Source of the DNA: Cyprinodon diabolis
Lineage: Eukaryota; Chordata; Actinopteri; Cyprinodontiformes; Cyprinodontidae
Assembly (NCBI GenBank): GCA_030533445.1
Contig: CM060082.1
Location: 39,109,317-39,173,316, forward strand
Direction of reading: 5' to 3'
DNA length: 64,000 nt
Shown here in pieces: positions 47,247-58,421 of the stretch. The translations under genes and the position numbers were made by a program. Below the pieces are notes generated by a model. That model had not been told where the DNA came from, searched no databases, and saw only the letters and a program-made list of their open reading frames with translations. Position 1 is the stretch's first letter, and each line of letters opens with the position of its first letter.

Positions 47247-48344
47247 TTAGAGGTGCTGCCAATAAGGTTGTCCTTATCTTTACATGTTTCTATATTTGCC
47301 AAAATAAAAAGAGAATTTAACCTCCCTACTATTTGGTGATGTAGAGATCTTTATTCACCGCAGGACATCTTATTTACAAAGGAACTCTCGCAATATGCAA
47401 AAATGCAAGAACAGAGTGATAAACAGTCCAACCATATGGACAGCTCCGAGTTTTTGTCCGAGTGCAATTTTTTTATGTATACATGTGAACAAGTTGAACA
47501 TGATAAGGAGTGGCAGCCTGGGGAGAGAGTTCATGGATTTGTCTGAGGCAGGAGGACTGTTCAACTGACCGCAGCGTCCCCTTGGGTTTTGGTCCGCTGG
47601 GCTCAGGTGTGGCTGCTGTGAACAGCTAATGGCAATGCTCAGGTCAGCACTCCAACCTTTGCTCCAACCTTAATGGAATAATGTTCAAGACACAAGAAGC
47701 CCTGTCTATCATGCCTCCCCCGGCATGTTTTTCCTGCCTCCCTCTATGTTGCTCTCTCAGAGAGGATTCCCAGATGTTTATGATAAAAAAAAGCCCATAT
47801 TTTTAACAGAGCTGCCTTTTTTTTCCGCAATGTTTTCTCTCTGCTAATAAAATCGATATGTGTGGTTGAGCGGGCGCTCCGATGAGCACGACCACACAGA
47901 GGAGTGTGAGCACCATGCTGGTACTTTGGATCAAACAGACCAGCAGCAGCTTGTAAATGTTCTATTTCATTATATTATTTATCTCATGCTACAAGGGTAT
48001 TTGTATCCACAAGTATTTATTGCGTTTATGCAAACATTAGCTGCCCTCATTATAGTCCTTTTATGTCGATAGGGGCTGGGTTGTGTAGAGCTACCTCCCT
48101 TCTCTGCGATCACATATAGAATAAGCTACTTTTAGCAACAGTCACTTGACTTTCCTGCGGCTAGAGGTTGGCATCTGTGCCGAGCCCAAATGTGACCCTT
48201 TGGTTTAAGCACTCACACAATACAGAGTGTGTGGCAGTTTCAGAGGGTGCAGTGGGAGGTACAGGTTCCTCTTCCATGTTTAAAGAGATCTGTAGGTCAT
48301 TTTATTTTGCAAGTAACATAGAGTCTTGCAAAACATATACATCC
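47247..48344. other. intronic sequence, no gene seen
   Basis: Non-coding, unique-looking sequence with no recognised signals. Confidence 0.55.
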
Positions 48345-48600
48345 TTTAAATTTTACATTTGGTTGCATTACAACCACAACCTTATGTGATAAATCAACAC
48401 AACTTAGCACACAATTGTGAAATGAAAACTTGCTGCTGAAAGTATTTATAAATAATTTAATGTAGGGTGCATTTTCATAGAGGTTCCCTGAGGTAAGTCT
48501 TTGTAGAATCCTGCGCTGCAGCTGTAGGTGTTTAGACGTATGTTTCCACCACCATTGCACAGCTTTAGACAGAGTGTTGCTCATCAGTCTTTATAAACGC
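48345..48600. repeat. degenerate vertebrate interspersed repeat
   Basis: 'tttggttgcattacaaccac' followed by 'tgtgataaatcaacacaact' and 'cacacaattgtgaaatgaaa' follows the layout of a widespread fish repeat that I believe is DNA-transposon derived. Identification is from general pattern only. Confidence 0.4.
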
Positions 48601-49031
48601 AGACACAAGGAAAGGTGTCTCTGAAAAGCAACCTTCAAGTCTTAGGAATAGATCTGGACTTGCTAGAACAGGAATTTTTACTATGGTTTAAGGTCTTTAA
48701 GTATTTTTTAAGCCATGTTTGGTAAGTGCCAATCCAAGTTTATTTCTATTACATATTTCAGCAATAATACAATACTTTATTTAATAAAATAGGAGGAAGA
48801 ACAATGCATAAAATAAGTACATTGCACTAACATGAAATGCAACAATTAAAAGTAGCTCTACTGAAGTAAATTCTTAACTTTGACTTACAAGAACTTAGGG
48901 GTGACTATCAAGTTAGCTCCTTCTATGTTCCCATCAACTCTTTTTAGTGTAATTTGTTGAAGAGAGAACACTATAGGGTTTTTCATTTGGCCGTTCCATG
49001 AAAGCCAAATGTGCGGAGAGCAGGACTAGTA

Positions 49032-49943
49032 TTAAAGGAATAGTACACCCAAAACATGATTAGCCTTCATTTTCTACTCACCCCCATGCTGAACAACACT
49101 CTGGAGTACTTTTTTGATATCTCAAATGCATCTGGAGATCTGGGAGGCTTCTTGCTGTCTGCTGACATTCAAATAATGGAGATCTATGGCGCCCGAGGCA
49201 GAAAGGTCCATAAAAGTCCACAAAAAACGTGTCAATATTCCTCCATACTGCTCGTCCAATGTATTCCAAGTGTCCTGAGTGGGTAGCGTCCATAATTTAC
49301 TCGAAACAAAGTCATTTAGAATGTTTTTAGAGCATAAACAGTAGTGTATAGGGTTTCCTAAAAGCGCGTTCACGAGTCTACGGAAACCGCGGCAGACCAA
49401 ACCAGATGAAAGTGCGCATTCAGCGTCTGCTCTGCCGATAATGCAAGCGTAGAAGAAGAAATGTGCTGTTTACCTGTGCAAAGAAAGAAACAAAGAAAGA
49501 AAAATGTCTGAGGACTTCAGTGTTGAGGAAGAGCATGAGTTCTTTGCCGAGCTGAATGCGCACTTTCATCTGGTTTGGTCTGCCGCGGTTTCCGTAGACT
49601 CGTGAACGCGCTTTTAGGAAATCCTATGCACTACTGTTTATGCTCTAAAAACATTCTAAATGACTTTGTTTCGAGTAAATTATGGAAGCTACCCACGCAG
49701 GACACTTGGAATACATTGGACGAGCAGTATGGAGGAATATTGACACGTTTTTTGTGGACTTTTATGGACCTTGCTGCCTCGGGCGCCATGGACCTCCATT
49801 ATTTGAATGTCAGCAGACAGCAAGAAGCCTCCCAGATCTCCAGATGCATTTGAGATATCAAAAAAGTACTCCAGAGTGTTGTTCAGCATGGGGGTGAGTA
49901 GAAAATGAAGGCTAATCATGTTTTGGGTGTACTATTCCTTTAA
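49032..49943. mobile_element. TTAA-flanked foldback element with 393-bp arms
   Basis: The arms 49032-49424 and 49551-49943 are inverted copies of exactly equal length with seven mismatches (about 98% identity), around a 126-bp unique spacer. The outer ends are TTAA followed by AGGAATAGTACACCC. TTAA is the target of piggyBac- and Kolobok-type transposases. The mirrored frames at 49056-49286 and 49689-49919 are only a consequence of the palindrome. No transposase is present, so it is non-autonomous. If transcribed in the host intron it would form a long hairpin. Confidence 0.88.
49504..49605 (+). other. 33-codon frame crossing the foldback spacer
   Basis: From ATG at 49504 a short frame encodes an acidic start, MSEDFSVEEEHEFFAELNAH, and then runs into the right arm before a stop. 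The composition looks protein-like and may be the remnant of a captured first exon. I do not recognise the protein. It could also be chance. Confidence 0.25.
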
Positions 49944-50158
49944 GATTACGTCAGGAATCTGCAACCTTTCAAATCCAAAGGCACATTTTCCCCCCTCATT
50001 GTAGTAAACAGAAACATTTGCTTAGGTTCTTCAATTTTACATGAACTAAAAATAATAAATATATTATTATTAATAATACATATATATTAGATAAATATAT
50101 ATATGAAATTATCTCTACTTTTATTTATTAAGAACCCATATTTTTCATTTTACTTTTA

Positions 50159-50160
<2 letters not shown>

Positions 50161-50206
<46 letters not shown>
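50161..50206. repeat. (AT)23 microsatellite
   Basis: A pure AT tract of 46 bp. Confidence 0.95.
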
Positions 50207-50208
<2 letters not shown>

Positions 50209-50743
50209 AATACATAAATATAGTAAATTAAATGCTATATAAATTTGGTGCTATGCATTCCATTAAAAATGTTTTGGAAAAAGTGTTAAAAGCTGCATTT
50301 TTATTCTACATTTATTTAAAAGCATTAGTTGATTCTTCACTATTTTCAACAACATTTTATTATAGCCATTGTTCAAATTAAAGGGTCCACTTGCACAACT
50401 AAGGAGCCAGACATTAAAGGAGTGAAGATGATGGTTTTATCCATGATTTGGCTGCAGCACAAGACAATTCAGAAATTATTGAAAAAGTGGTCATTTATCC
50501 ACTTATGAAGAAGCTAAATAACTATGATTATCTGTCAGCTGCTGCTCCTATTTTAGGTGCAGTAGCTCACGGTTCTACCAGCCACAGTGCCTCATGCACA
50601 ATGATAAAGGTATTGAGAAAGTATGCTTTAAAACAACATCCTAAGCTTTAATTATGTCAGAGAGCACTGTTAAATTTCTTAATAAAAATGTGAAAACAGC
50701 ATGGGCATTTGCAAACTAACCATGACAGTGCAACACGTTTAAA

Positions 50744-51047
50744 ATGGTAAATGGCGTGTACTTACAGTATATAGCGCCTTTATTCAAGTTAGGAGACTTG
50801 ACCAAAGCGCTTTACACTACATCCATTCACCCATTCACACACACACTGATGGTGGCAAGCTACATTGTAGCCACAGCTGCCCTGGGGCTCACTGACAGAA
50901 GCGGGGCTGCTGTACACTGGCGCCACCGGGCCCTCTGACCACCATCAGTAGACAATGCAGGTGAAGTGTCTTGCCCAAGGACACAACGACCGTCAACCCT
51001 TCGATTTCAGGGCAAACTCCTACATCCAACGCCACTGTCGCCCTGTC
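50744..51047 (-). mobile_element. tRNA-derived SINE, copy 3
   Basis: Minus-strand copy of the family at 12490 and 17669. The + strand begins with the inverse of the 3' end (tggtaaatggcgtgtactta) and ends with the inverse of the head (gccactgtcgccctgtc). It has one head unit rather than three and lacks part of the B-box region. Confidence 0.75.
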
Positions 51048-51061
51048 AAAACTAGGAGGCA

Positions 51062-51166
51062 ACAGTGTCCTGTCTGGCAATGTGGCAATAAGAATAATTG
51101 TCTTGATGCCAAAAAGAGCCCAACAGATTTTACTTTCACAAGTGTAGCAGTATGGCAAATGTCATA
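51062..51166. repeat. 105-bp dispersed repeat, copy 1 (in the inverted-repeat loop)
   Basis: Matches 56467-56571 at 103 of 105 positions, starting 'acagtgtcctgtctggcaat'. No class recognised. Confidence 0.85.
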
Positions 51167-51584
51167 TTGCTCCACTTGTTTCATGCATATAAAATTGCTT
51201 TATTATAAGTATGCAGGGAGTTTTACAGTTTGAAAAAATATATAAAAAAAAAAATAAAGCCTCCTAGTTTAAACATGTTGCACTGTCATGGTTAGTTTGC
51301 AAATGCCCATGCTGTTTTCACATTTTTATTTACAGTGCTCTCTGACATAATTAAAGCTTAGGATGTTGTTTTAAAGCATACTTTCTCAATACCTCTGTCA
51401 TTGTGCATGAGGCACTGTAGCTGGTAGAACCGTGAGCTACTGCACCTAAAATAGGAGCAGCAGCTGACAGATAATCATAGTTATTTATCTTCTTCATTAG
51501 TGCATAAATGACTTATTTTTCAATAATTTCTGAATTGTCTTGTGCTGCTGCCAAATCATGGATAAAACCATCATCTTCACTCCT

Positions 51585-54190
51585 CAGCATGTGTTTACAC
51601 AGATGCAGACAGGCCTTTGTTTCCATACTTTTATTGCATGGAGTTTTAGATAGCTGCTTACAGATAAGATGTAGGCTGGTGTTCGAACTTAGATTATAAA
51701 AACATCTTTCAGCCCTATTGATTCCATAACTCTGCCCACAGGCATAAAAAAGTCACAATATTTTGTTCCCTTTCAAGTCTGAATGTGATATTGGGAAAAC
51801 CAAACAAGTTTCCCATTCTCTCTGGTTTTCTTGGGCAAGAGACCGGGAAATAGCAGACCACACTGCTTGCACTCAGATGGATACACCGCCCGAAGCTACA
51901 CACCCCGCCAACCACAAATGGACTGGGCTTCCTTATAATAAATTGGCGGAATTGGGTTGGCGTGCTGACTTTAAGAGAGAATCATGATCCAAGAGGGCTT
52001 TTGTCAGGATGTGGTGGTTTACTACCATTCTCTCACTTTCTTCTTCTTCTGTATGCCCATTAGCAGCTGAAATGTTTTCCATATGTCTGTGTACAGCACG
52101 GCGGCTCTCCTAAAGCAGCTGCATCTGTGGCCGCCTCTAAAGATAGCATGATTAGGACGGTAAGGATAGAAAAGCCATATGTTAGCAGTTATCCATCACA
52201 GGAGCTCACTATCATATTGAAAAGTTTAAATCTAAAATGTATAACACCTCCGCTATTCTGGCACTGTTTTACTCTTTAAACTTAACTCCCATCCAGCTGC
52301 TTCCCCTGTCTGGGATTTCTGATGGCTCTAAATAATTTCCATAATTATGTCCCCCTGGATTTGGTGTTTAAACAGGTGGAGGTGATTTTTTTTTTGGTTT
52401 TTTCCTTTGCTTCTCTAAGCATGGTTTCTATCACCACCAAGGAAACACCAAGAGATAAAAGCATTCCGTATTGACATCATTTTTCATATTATTGGATAAA
52501 AACAAACACGGACATCTCTTTGATTTGATTTCAACAAATGTCATATTTCATATGGCATTATATTCCAGACCTAACATGGAATAATCTGATTCTCCTTCCC
52601 TGGATAATGCTATTACACTGACTGATTTTCTCTCCTGGCCATTTCTCATGCATTTCTCTCAGCATGGCGTCATCCACCTCAACCTGTCAGAATGAATCGG
52701 AGGCATCAGGCACCTCTAGGTCCGTCACTACTTTCCTAACGCTTCTATAAAGAGGCGTGCCTGACTAATTATTTTCTCACCACTGGATTTGGCTTCAATA
52801 AAACAATTCCTCTTTTCCCCTTGTGGTTGATCTGAGATTGTTTTTTGTGCTCTACACTTTTGGAGCCGGAGGAAAGTGTTGTTCCAAACTCAAACATATG
52901 AGTCCAACTCCATCCACCCACATGTAATACTGTTATGTTTTAAAGACTTGGCATTTTTGAGAAAGGAGTTGCTATTGATGCTTATTGAAAAATAATTGTT
53001 CTGTTTCTGCAGCTGTACAATTTAAAGGAAGGCAGCCGTTTCAGGAACACAAGATGTTTCCAGGAAGACATTTTCTTATTTTTCATTTCCGACAGACATT
53101 TATTCTGCACGCAGATCTTTTTCCCATCAATCTATTTGATTATAGATTGACTAAAAGCTGTATCAACACATACACTGCTTTGAAACATTATAAATAACTC
53201 GTCTGCGTTTCGTAAGATTACAAACTTTTTATATAGAAAGAAATATTCTATACTTTTAAACGCAAGCAGGTTTTTTCATGTTTGTTGTGATTTCTAGATG
53301 ACAAACTTAAAAATGAACATTTGATTGATTTCTTTTACTAAAAGCTTTGTTTGTGCAACTGCTACTTTAGAGCCAGATCAGTGCATTGCACATATAGCTG
53401 CATTTTCAATCATCATCAAATTCTCCTGATTGAAATTGAGTAAATAATTTCGCTAAATGGAAGTTTTTCAGTAAAAAATGTTAAATGTTTTTCTGTCGAT
53501 ATTCTAAATTTTGAAAAATACAAAGAAAACCCTTTTTTCGCATCACGAGTCACATGATCTGCACCTGATATTTACTTCCTTGAAAACAACATGCAGAAAA
53601 AGACCAGAAATAGTAGAATAGAATAGAGAATGATGTCACCCACTAGAGCCGGGGATGAAACATTGATAACTGAGGTGTTTGCATCCGCTGCTGCCATGTT
53701 GTTTTTAAGAGTTATCCTGTGAACAGATGTATTGACGTGCAGTTTTAGTGGCATTTTTCATATAATAGAAATAGAGCAGTTGCACAAATTTCCCTTTTCA
53801 AAAATAACAGTACATAGTCATGGCTTTGCGTAGATTTGTAATGATAGATAAGGATTGATATTCCCATCTGAGCATTAGACAGTGCTCAGAGCTTCACAGC
53901 TTAGGTTATCTTTGAATAGCCTAACTCAGCTTCAAAATGATCATTTGTTTTCCTCATGCTTGCTAAATAATGCTCTCTAACCTCTGAGGCCTTCAAAGGT
54001 CAAATTGACATATAATGACATGAAAGATATTACAGCCAATAGTGGCACAATTATATTTTGGGAGACACAGTTAGGTGGAATAAATAGCAACACATGCCGC
54101 TCTTTTTCTGATTAAATCTTAGTAAAATAATTTTTGTTTTATGGCTGTAGTGTGAGAAAATGTGAAATGCATTTGAGGTGATTTGAAGAC
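51585..54190. other. intronic sequence, no gene seen
   Basis: Mostly unique-looking sequence with no domain-bearing frame or terminal repeats. Confidence 0.55.
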
Positions 54191-55370
54191 TTAAAGGCAC
54201 ACTATGCAACATTTTTCAGTTAATTAATGTGTTCCATAACGTTTTGGATGATTAAATGAGTCATTTCAGGTTGAACAAAGGTATTCTCGGCCACCCTGGT
54301 GGTCTGTCGGGGAAATACCGCACTTGCAATTGCAGGAGCACCGACCCGCACCCAGAGGCTCAGAAGTCTCGCGAGAGTCAGTCTTGCTTTACGGCGAGAA
54401 CTGCTACACCCCCCAGTTAAAAGCATGCTCGTTGCTAGCACAGTGGCGATCTTTGTGCAGTTATGCTACGTTCACATCGGACGCAGCAAAAGCCGCAAAA
54501 TCATTTTTGCTGCTTGTACCAGTTAGTTCTGACGCACGGCTGAAGCAGCTTTGCTGCTCTGGCTGCGCAGTGCAAAAGTGTGTCTGACGCGCGTTGGGCG
54601 GAGCTTCACTATCCTTTCTCTGCCTTGCAGCTGTATTTACTGTGATCAGTGGGAATAAAGTAGTTTTAATATGTGTTTAAGTGAGAAAATACACCTGAAA
54701 ACGTAATCAGTGCCGTCAGTTCATTCAGATTATTATCCTGCCTTCAATATTTTTTCTGTCGGAGCCGCTCAGACCCCCACATACCAGCGGTGCGCCGACA
54801 GTAGGAATCCCTTCATCAGCAGCCTCTGGCTGGGTCGCCTCCTCGCGGTTCACCGCGGCAGCTGGTAGGTGTTTTTCATCTAAATAATCCAAACTGCAGG
54901 CAGCAGGATAATAAAAGCCAACATATTCTGCCGGCAGATTTCTGCATTGTAAGTTAATTTAGGCGTGAATAAACTGTTTAAGAGGAGTGATCATAGCCTC
55001 TGATCATCAGCGCTGTCTCTCTCCCTGCGTCATTTGATTAAACGCGCCCGACGCGCTGCTTCAGCTGCTCAGACGTGCTGCGTCTGCTGCTCAAAACGCG
55101 CCGCGGGACCTTTTGCTGCGCCTTGACGCGCGTCAACCTTTGACTTTTCATGTAAACTCGCTGCTTCTGTCGTGCCAGCTGTGTCCGGTGTGAACGCAGC
55201 ATTAGTCATTCGTTGCATTCGCCTGTCTGCTAAGCTCAAAACAACCGCGCCTGGCTTGACGGAGAAACCAGGAGAACAGCTGTGCATATTTACGACAGTG
55301 CACTTTTACTTTCGCCCTCTGTGGGGAGCCTCGCTGGAAAATCAACACCGGTTGCATAGTGTACCTTTAA
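54191..55370. mobile_element. TTAA-flanked non-autonomous DNA transposon, interrupted
   Basis: The left end TTAAAGGCACACTATGCAAC (54191-54210) and the inverse of the right end (55351-55370) differ at one of 20 positions. Without the nested insertion (54464-55204) the element is about 440 bp. The termini resemble those of 49032-49943 and 60444-60826. No transposase; the frames inside are not recognised proteins. Confidence 0.8.
54464..55201. mobile_element. nested DNA transposon with TTA target duplication
   Basis: The left end 'tgctacgttcacatcggacg' and the inverse of the right end 'tgctgcgttcacaccggaca' match over 24 bp with three differences. TTA flanks both sides (54461-54463 and 55202-55204), as for PIF/Harbinger-type (TWA) insertions. 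The interior is rich in GCG/CGC and 'gctgc' motifs. It is 738 bp with no transposase. Confidence 0.7.
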
Positions 55371-56466
55371 GAAAGGTTATATAGTACTCTGGTTTTACCA
55401 AACTTTCACTTTAAGATTTTATCTTTAAAACACGAAATCCCAAACAGAATAGAGTTTTTTTTTATGTAGAAATGCATTCCCATATTTCCTATATTTCATT
55501 GAGTAGAGCCTGGCTAAGTCTCATGGAAGCTGACACCTAAGAAAGTCAGCTCTGCATCACTTTCTCAGCTTGTTTCCTTTAATTGGTTTGTCTTGTTCTT
55601 TCATCAGCCAGCAGTAAGCTGAGCAGTAAGTTAGCAGTAAGCTGGTGGTGAGGGAGATGGTATCTCCATGTCAACTTCTTAGATAATCAGAAAACAAACA
55701 CACATGCACATTACAGTAAAGGTGCAGTATTAGGTCACTAGGTTTATCGGATGGAATCCTTACAGCCAAACATGGAGAGAATATTTATCAGTTTATATTT
55801 TCATTAGAGCATCTGAGCGAAAGAAAACACGTTTTCATCATACCTTTAAAAACATGACCTGTGCCAGACAATCGAAGGCGTTTATTTTAAAGGTTTGCTG
55901 AAGTCCAAGGATAACATGTGCATTCCTCCACATCTGTCTGTCAACTTCAATAAGGAATAGTTTGATTAAAGCTAGTCATAAATCCCACCTTTTTTTTCTT
56001 TTTTTACTTACCCAGATGCATGTTCAGGTGCTGCTAATTCCTCATCAAACACACTCACTCACTCTCCTGTCAGGGACTTTGAAGTGCTTTAAATGATTTT
56101 CTGTGGGTTTTGTTTCTCTCAGAGCAATGTTTCTCATCAGAACTTTCTGGAACCACAGTAACTCTTGGCTATTTTTACTCCTGAGCTGGTCCACGCTTCA
56201 TTTTGACAGCATTAGGAAACACTTTCAACTAGTTTCTCTCACTCCTCAGGAGTTTATGTTCCGTGTAGCACCATAACACATTCCAGAGGCCACAGGGAGC
56301 ACTTGAGGTTAAACCGTGCTAACCAAACACTTTTAAGGCTGACTACCTTTTAAACATTTACTCACAGTCCAAGAAACACAGCACCAACACCTGCATTATT
56401 GGATCTGTCATTTCATTCAGTTAAACACACTGACAAACATAATGTGTTCAGTTCTTCTTTTTTTTT
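55371..56466. other. intronic sequence, no gene seen
   Basis: Non-coding, with no recognised repeat. Confidence 0.55.
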
Positions 56467-56571
56467 ACAGTGTCCTGTCTGGCAATGTTGCAATAAGAAT
56501 AATTGTCTTGATGCCAAAAAGAGCCCAACAGATTTTACTTTCACAAGTGTAGCAGTATGGCAAATGCCATA
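56467..56571. repeat. 105-bp dispersed repeat, copy 2
   Basis: Near-identical to 51062-51166, in the same orientation, preceded by a T run and followed by an A/G-rich run. Confidence 0.85.
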
Positions 56572-56859
56572 AGAAGAAGAAAAAGGAAAAAAGAAAAAAA
56601 AGAGAAAAGATGAAAGAAAGCAGAGATAGAAAGGAGATAATGTGTTCAGTTCTTTGATAAATGCAAGGATTTGTCATTGTTGTGTATTCATATTTAAGTA
56701 TAAAATAACTTACTGTTTCAATTTTCCTTTCTATGACATCAAATTAGTGCCTATTTGTGATGCTGCGCAGTTGTAGGACTTTTCTTAGAAAGCTGCATAT
56801 TTATACAAAAAAAGCTGTCATATGTGGACGCATGTGTGTGTAAACACTGTATATATCCC
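56572..56859. other. intronic sequence, no gene seen
   Basis: An A/G-rich run at 56571-56640, then AT-rich sequence. No other signal. Confidence 0.5.
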
Positions 56860-57232
56860 ATGCACTTTTTTCTCCTTTTGCACAATCTTCTTCTTTGACT
56901 TTTTGAGCTGATGTAATGAGTAAATTCCTCCACTGTCAGATCAATAAAGTCAATCAATCAATCAACAGTGGCCACCAATCTTTTTGAAGCTGAGCGCTGC
57001 TCTCTGAACTTAATATACATATATTTATATATTCTATATTTGATACCCTGCACAATAGCTATATATATGTAAATAGCCATGTTATAATACCCTGTGCATT
57101 AACCCTGTATAATAATTCTGCTAAATAAGAGACTTCAGCTGTCATATATATATATATTCTTCTTTTGACTATTTAGCCAATGTAAGGAGTGCATTTCTCC
57201 AATGTGAGATCAATAAACTCAATCAATCAATC
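56860..57232 (+). mobile_element. two retrotransposon 3' tails ending in (AATC)n
   Basis: 56870-56966 and about 57165-57232 both run through a 'gtaatgagt' or 'gtaaggagt' block, then 'agatcaataaa' and end in tandem 'tcaatcaatcaatc'. This looks like two 5'-truncated insertions of one LINE/SINE family with a simple-repeat tail. The family is not assigned. Confidence 0.5.
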
Positions 57233-58290
57233 CCAATACTTACTGAGTCATAAAAAGTGCTACCGATTCCCTGCACTATGAACTGGAAGAGTCAGGGTTC
57301 ACCTAAACTTCTTGTATAATAAAAATAACTTTTAAATTTCTTTTAGGTTCTGCCATTTTCAGATCTCTTTGAATGCAAGCTATTAAAAAGACGAGCAATA
57401 GAATAAAATACAATTTTATATGTATCTAACTGGTGATCTATTGTTAGAAGAGGCCTTATGTTGCCTCGTGTGGCCTTTTTTGATGCCCTGCGTTGGGAAC
57501 AACTGCTTCCAAAGTATGAATTTAGGAGCGGAATAGTAAACAAAATTGTTAATTACAAGATTCTTGAATGGGGATGGGGGTACGATGCAGCAGAAGTGGA
57601 AGGATCCTGTGGAGAACAATAGTACTGAGTGAACATAAATACTGAGGGAAGTGAGGAGAAAGACATAGCTGCAGGTTTGCACATCAGGAGTTACTATATA
57701 TGGAGCAGATGAATCAGAAGGTACAACCAAACCTAAAGAAAACCTTTCACCCTGCCAGAGCAGATCATGCTTCGGACAGCATAGGGAGAACTAAAACTCT
57801 AAAAGATCTTTTTTGCAAACATTTAATACATCTCCGGATTGAATAATGAATCAATATTTCCTTCTTTTTTTTAACCTTTTCATTAAATTAAAGATGATAG
57901 TTTTCAATGTTTTATGTCGTGATATTATGTTGTTGCAAAAAATATTTAGCAGATATTTCTTAATATCTTTGACAATAAATGTTGCTGACAACTGTATGCT
58001 GACATTTGAAACCATTAACAATGAAAGGCGAGTGCATTTTTGTTTGTACCACATGTCTTCATGGGATCACACCTACATACAGTAATTGTTCCCTGATGGC
58101 AGGTGAACACACATGAGGCTTCACGATGTCAGACCACATGCTGCAGGAAGGGAACGTATTCCACAGTGTAAATTTGCATCTGCTCATGAACGGGGAGAAA
58201 GACTTATTTTCTGTCTGAAATGGCCATGTGTCTGTAGATTTATTTCTCAGTGCTTAAGTCATAGCAAGGTGTCTGGTGTTTTTGTCTCAG
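57233..58290. other. 3' end of the 22.6-kb intron, no gene seen
   Basis: AT-rich intron ending in a pyrimidine-rich tract and 'tttttgtctcag' at 58290. Confidence 0.65.
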
Positions 58291-58421
58291 GTGAACCAGG
58301 TGAGCAATGGAACAGAGACACAGAGTGGACGCCATTCTGCAACAGTTGACTCCCCGAATCAGCAGCAAGACGACAGAGATGGCTTCCAACAAGCATCGAG
58401 GCAGTACAGCTCCCTGCCGCG
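58291..58421 (+). CDS. pard3: PAR-3 family polarity protein, internal exon (next exon)
   Basis: The acceptor 'tttttgtctcag' is followed by a 131-bp exon and the donor GTGAGA at 58422. Read in phase 0, continuing from 35696, it gives VNQVSNGTETQSGRHSATVD and later GFQQASRQYSSLPR, ending in phase 2 within an Arg codon. TQSGRHS and QRQYSSLPR-like spacing match the C-terminal part of PARD3 and are absent, as far as I know, from PARD3B. This region is downstream of the PDZ domains. The first bases contain a second donor-like CAG|GTGAGC at 58297-58305, which could compete in splicing. Following exons lie beyond the window. Confidence 0.88.

Larger units (their letters stand above)
50418..51584. repeat. 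large inverted repeat with a SINE inserted in its left arm
   Basis: The left arm (50418-50743, continuing at 51051-51060) and the right arm (51259-51584) are inverted copies of about 330 bp with scattered differences. The left arm is interrupted by a minus-strand SINE (50744-51047). Without the SINE, 'cacgtttaaa' joins 'actaggaggc', matching the uninterrupted right arm. The remaining loop is 51061-51258. I see no target duplication or known termini at the outer ends, so the origin (foldback element or inverted duplication) is open. The frame at 50448-50651 is not a recognised protein. Confidence 0.85.

Noticed and set aside
49056..49919. Two identical proteins encoded on opposite strands (49056-49286 + and 49689-49919 -)
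   Set aside because: They are mirror images produced by the foldback arms. No splice sites or domains support coding.
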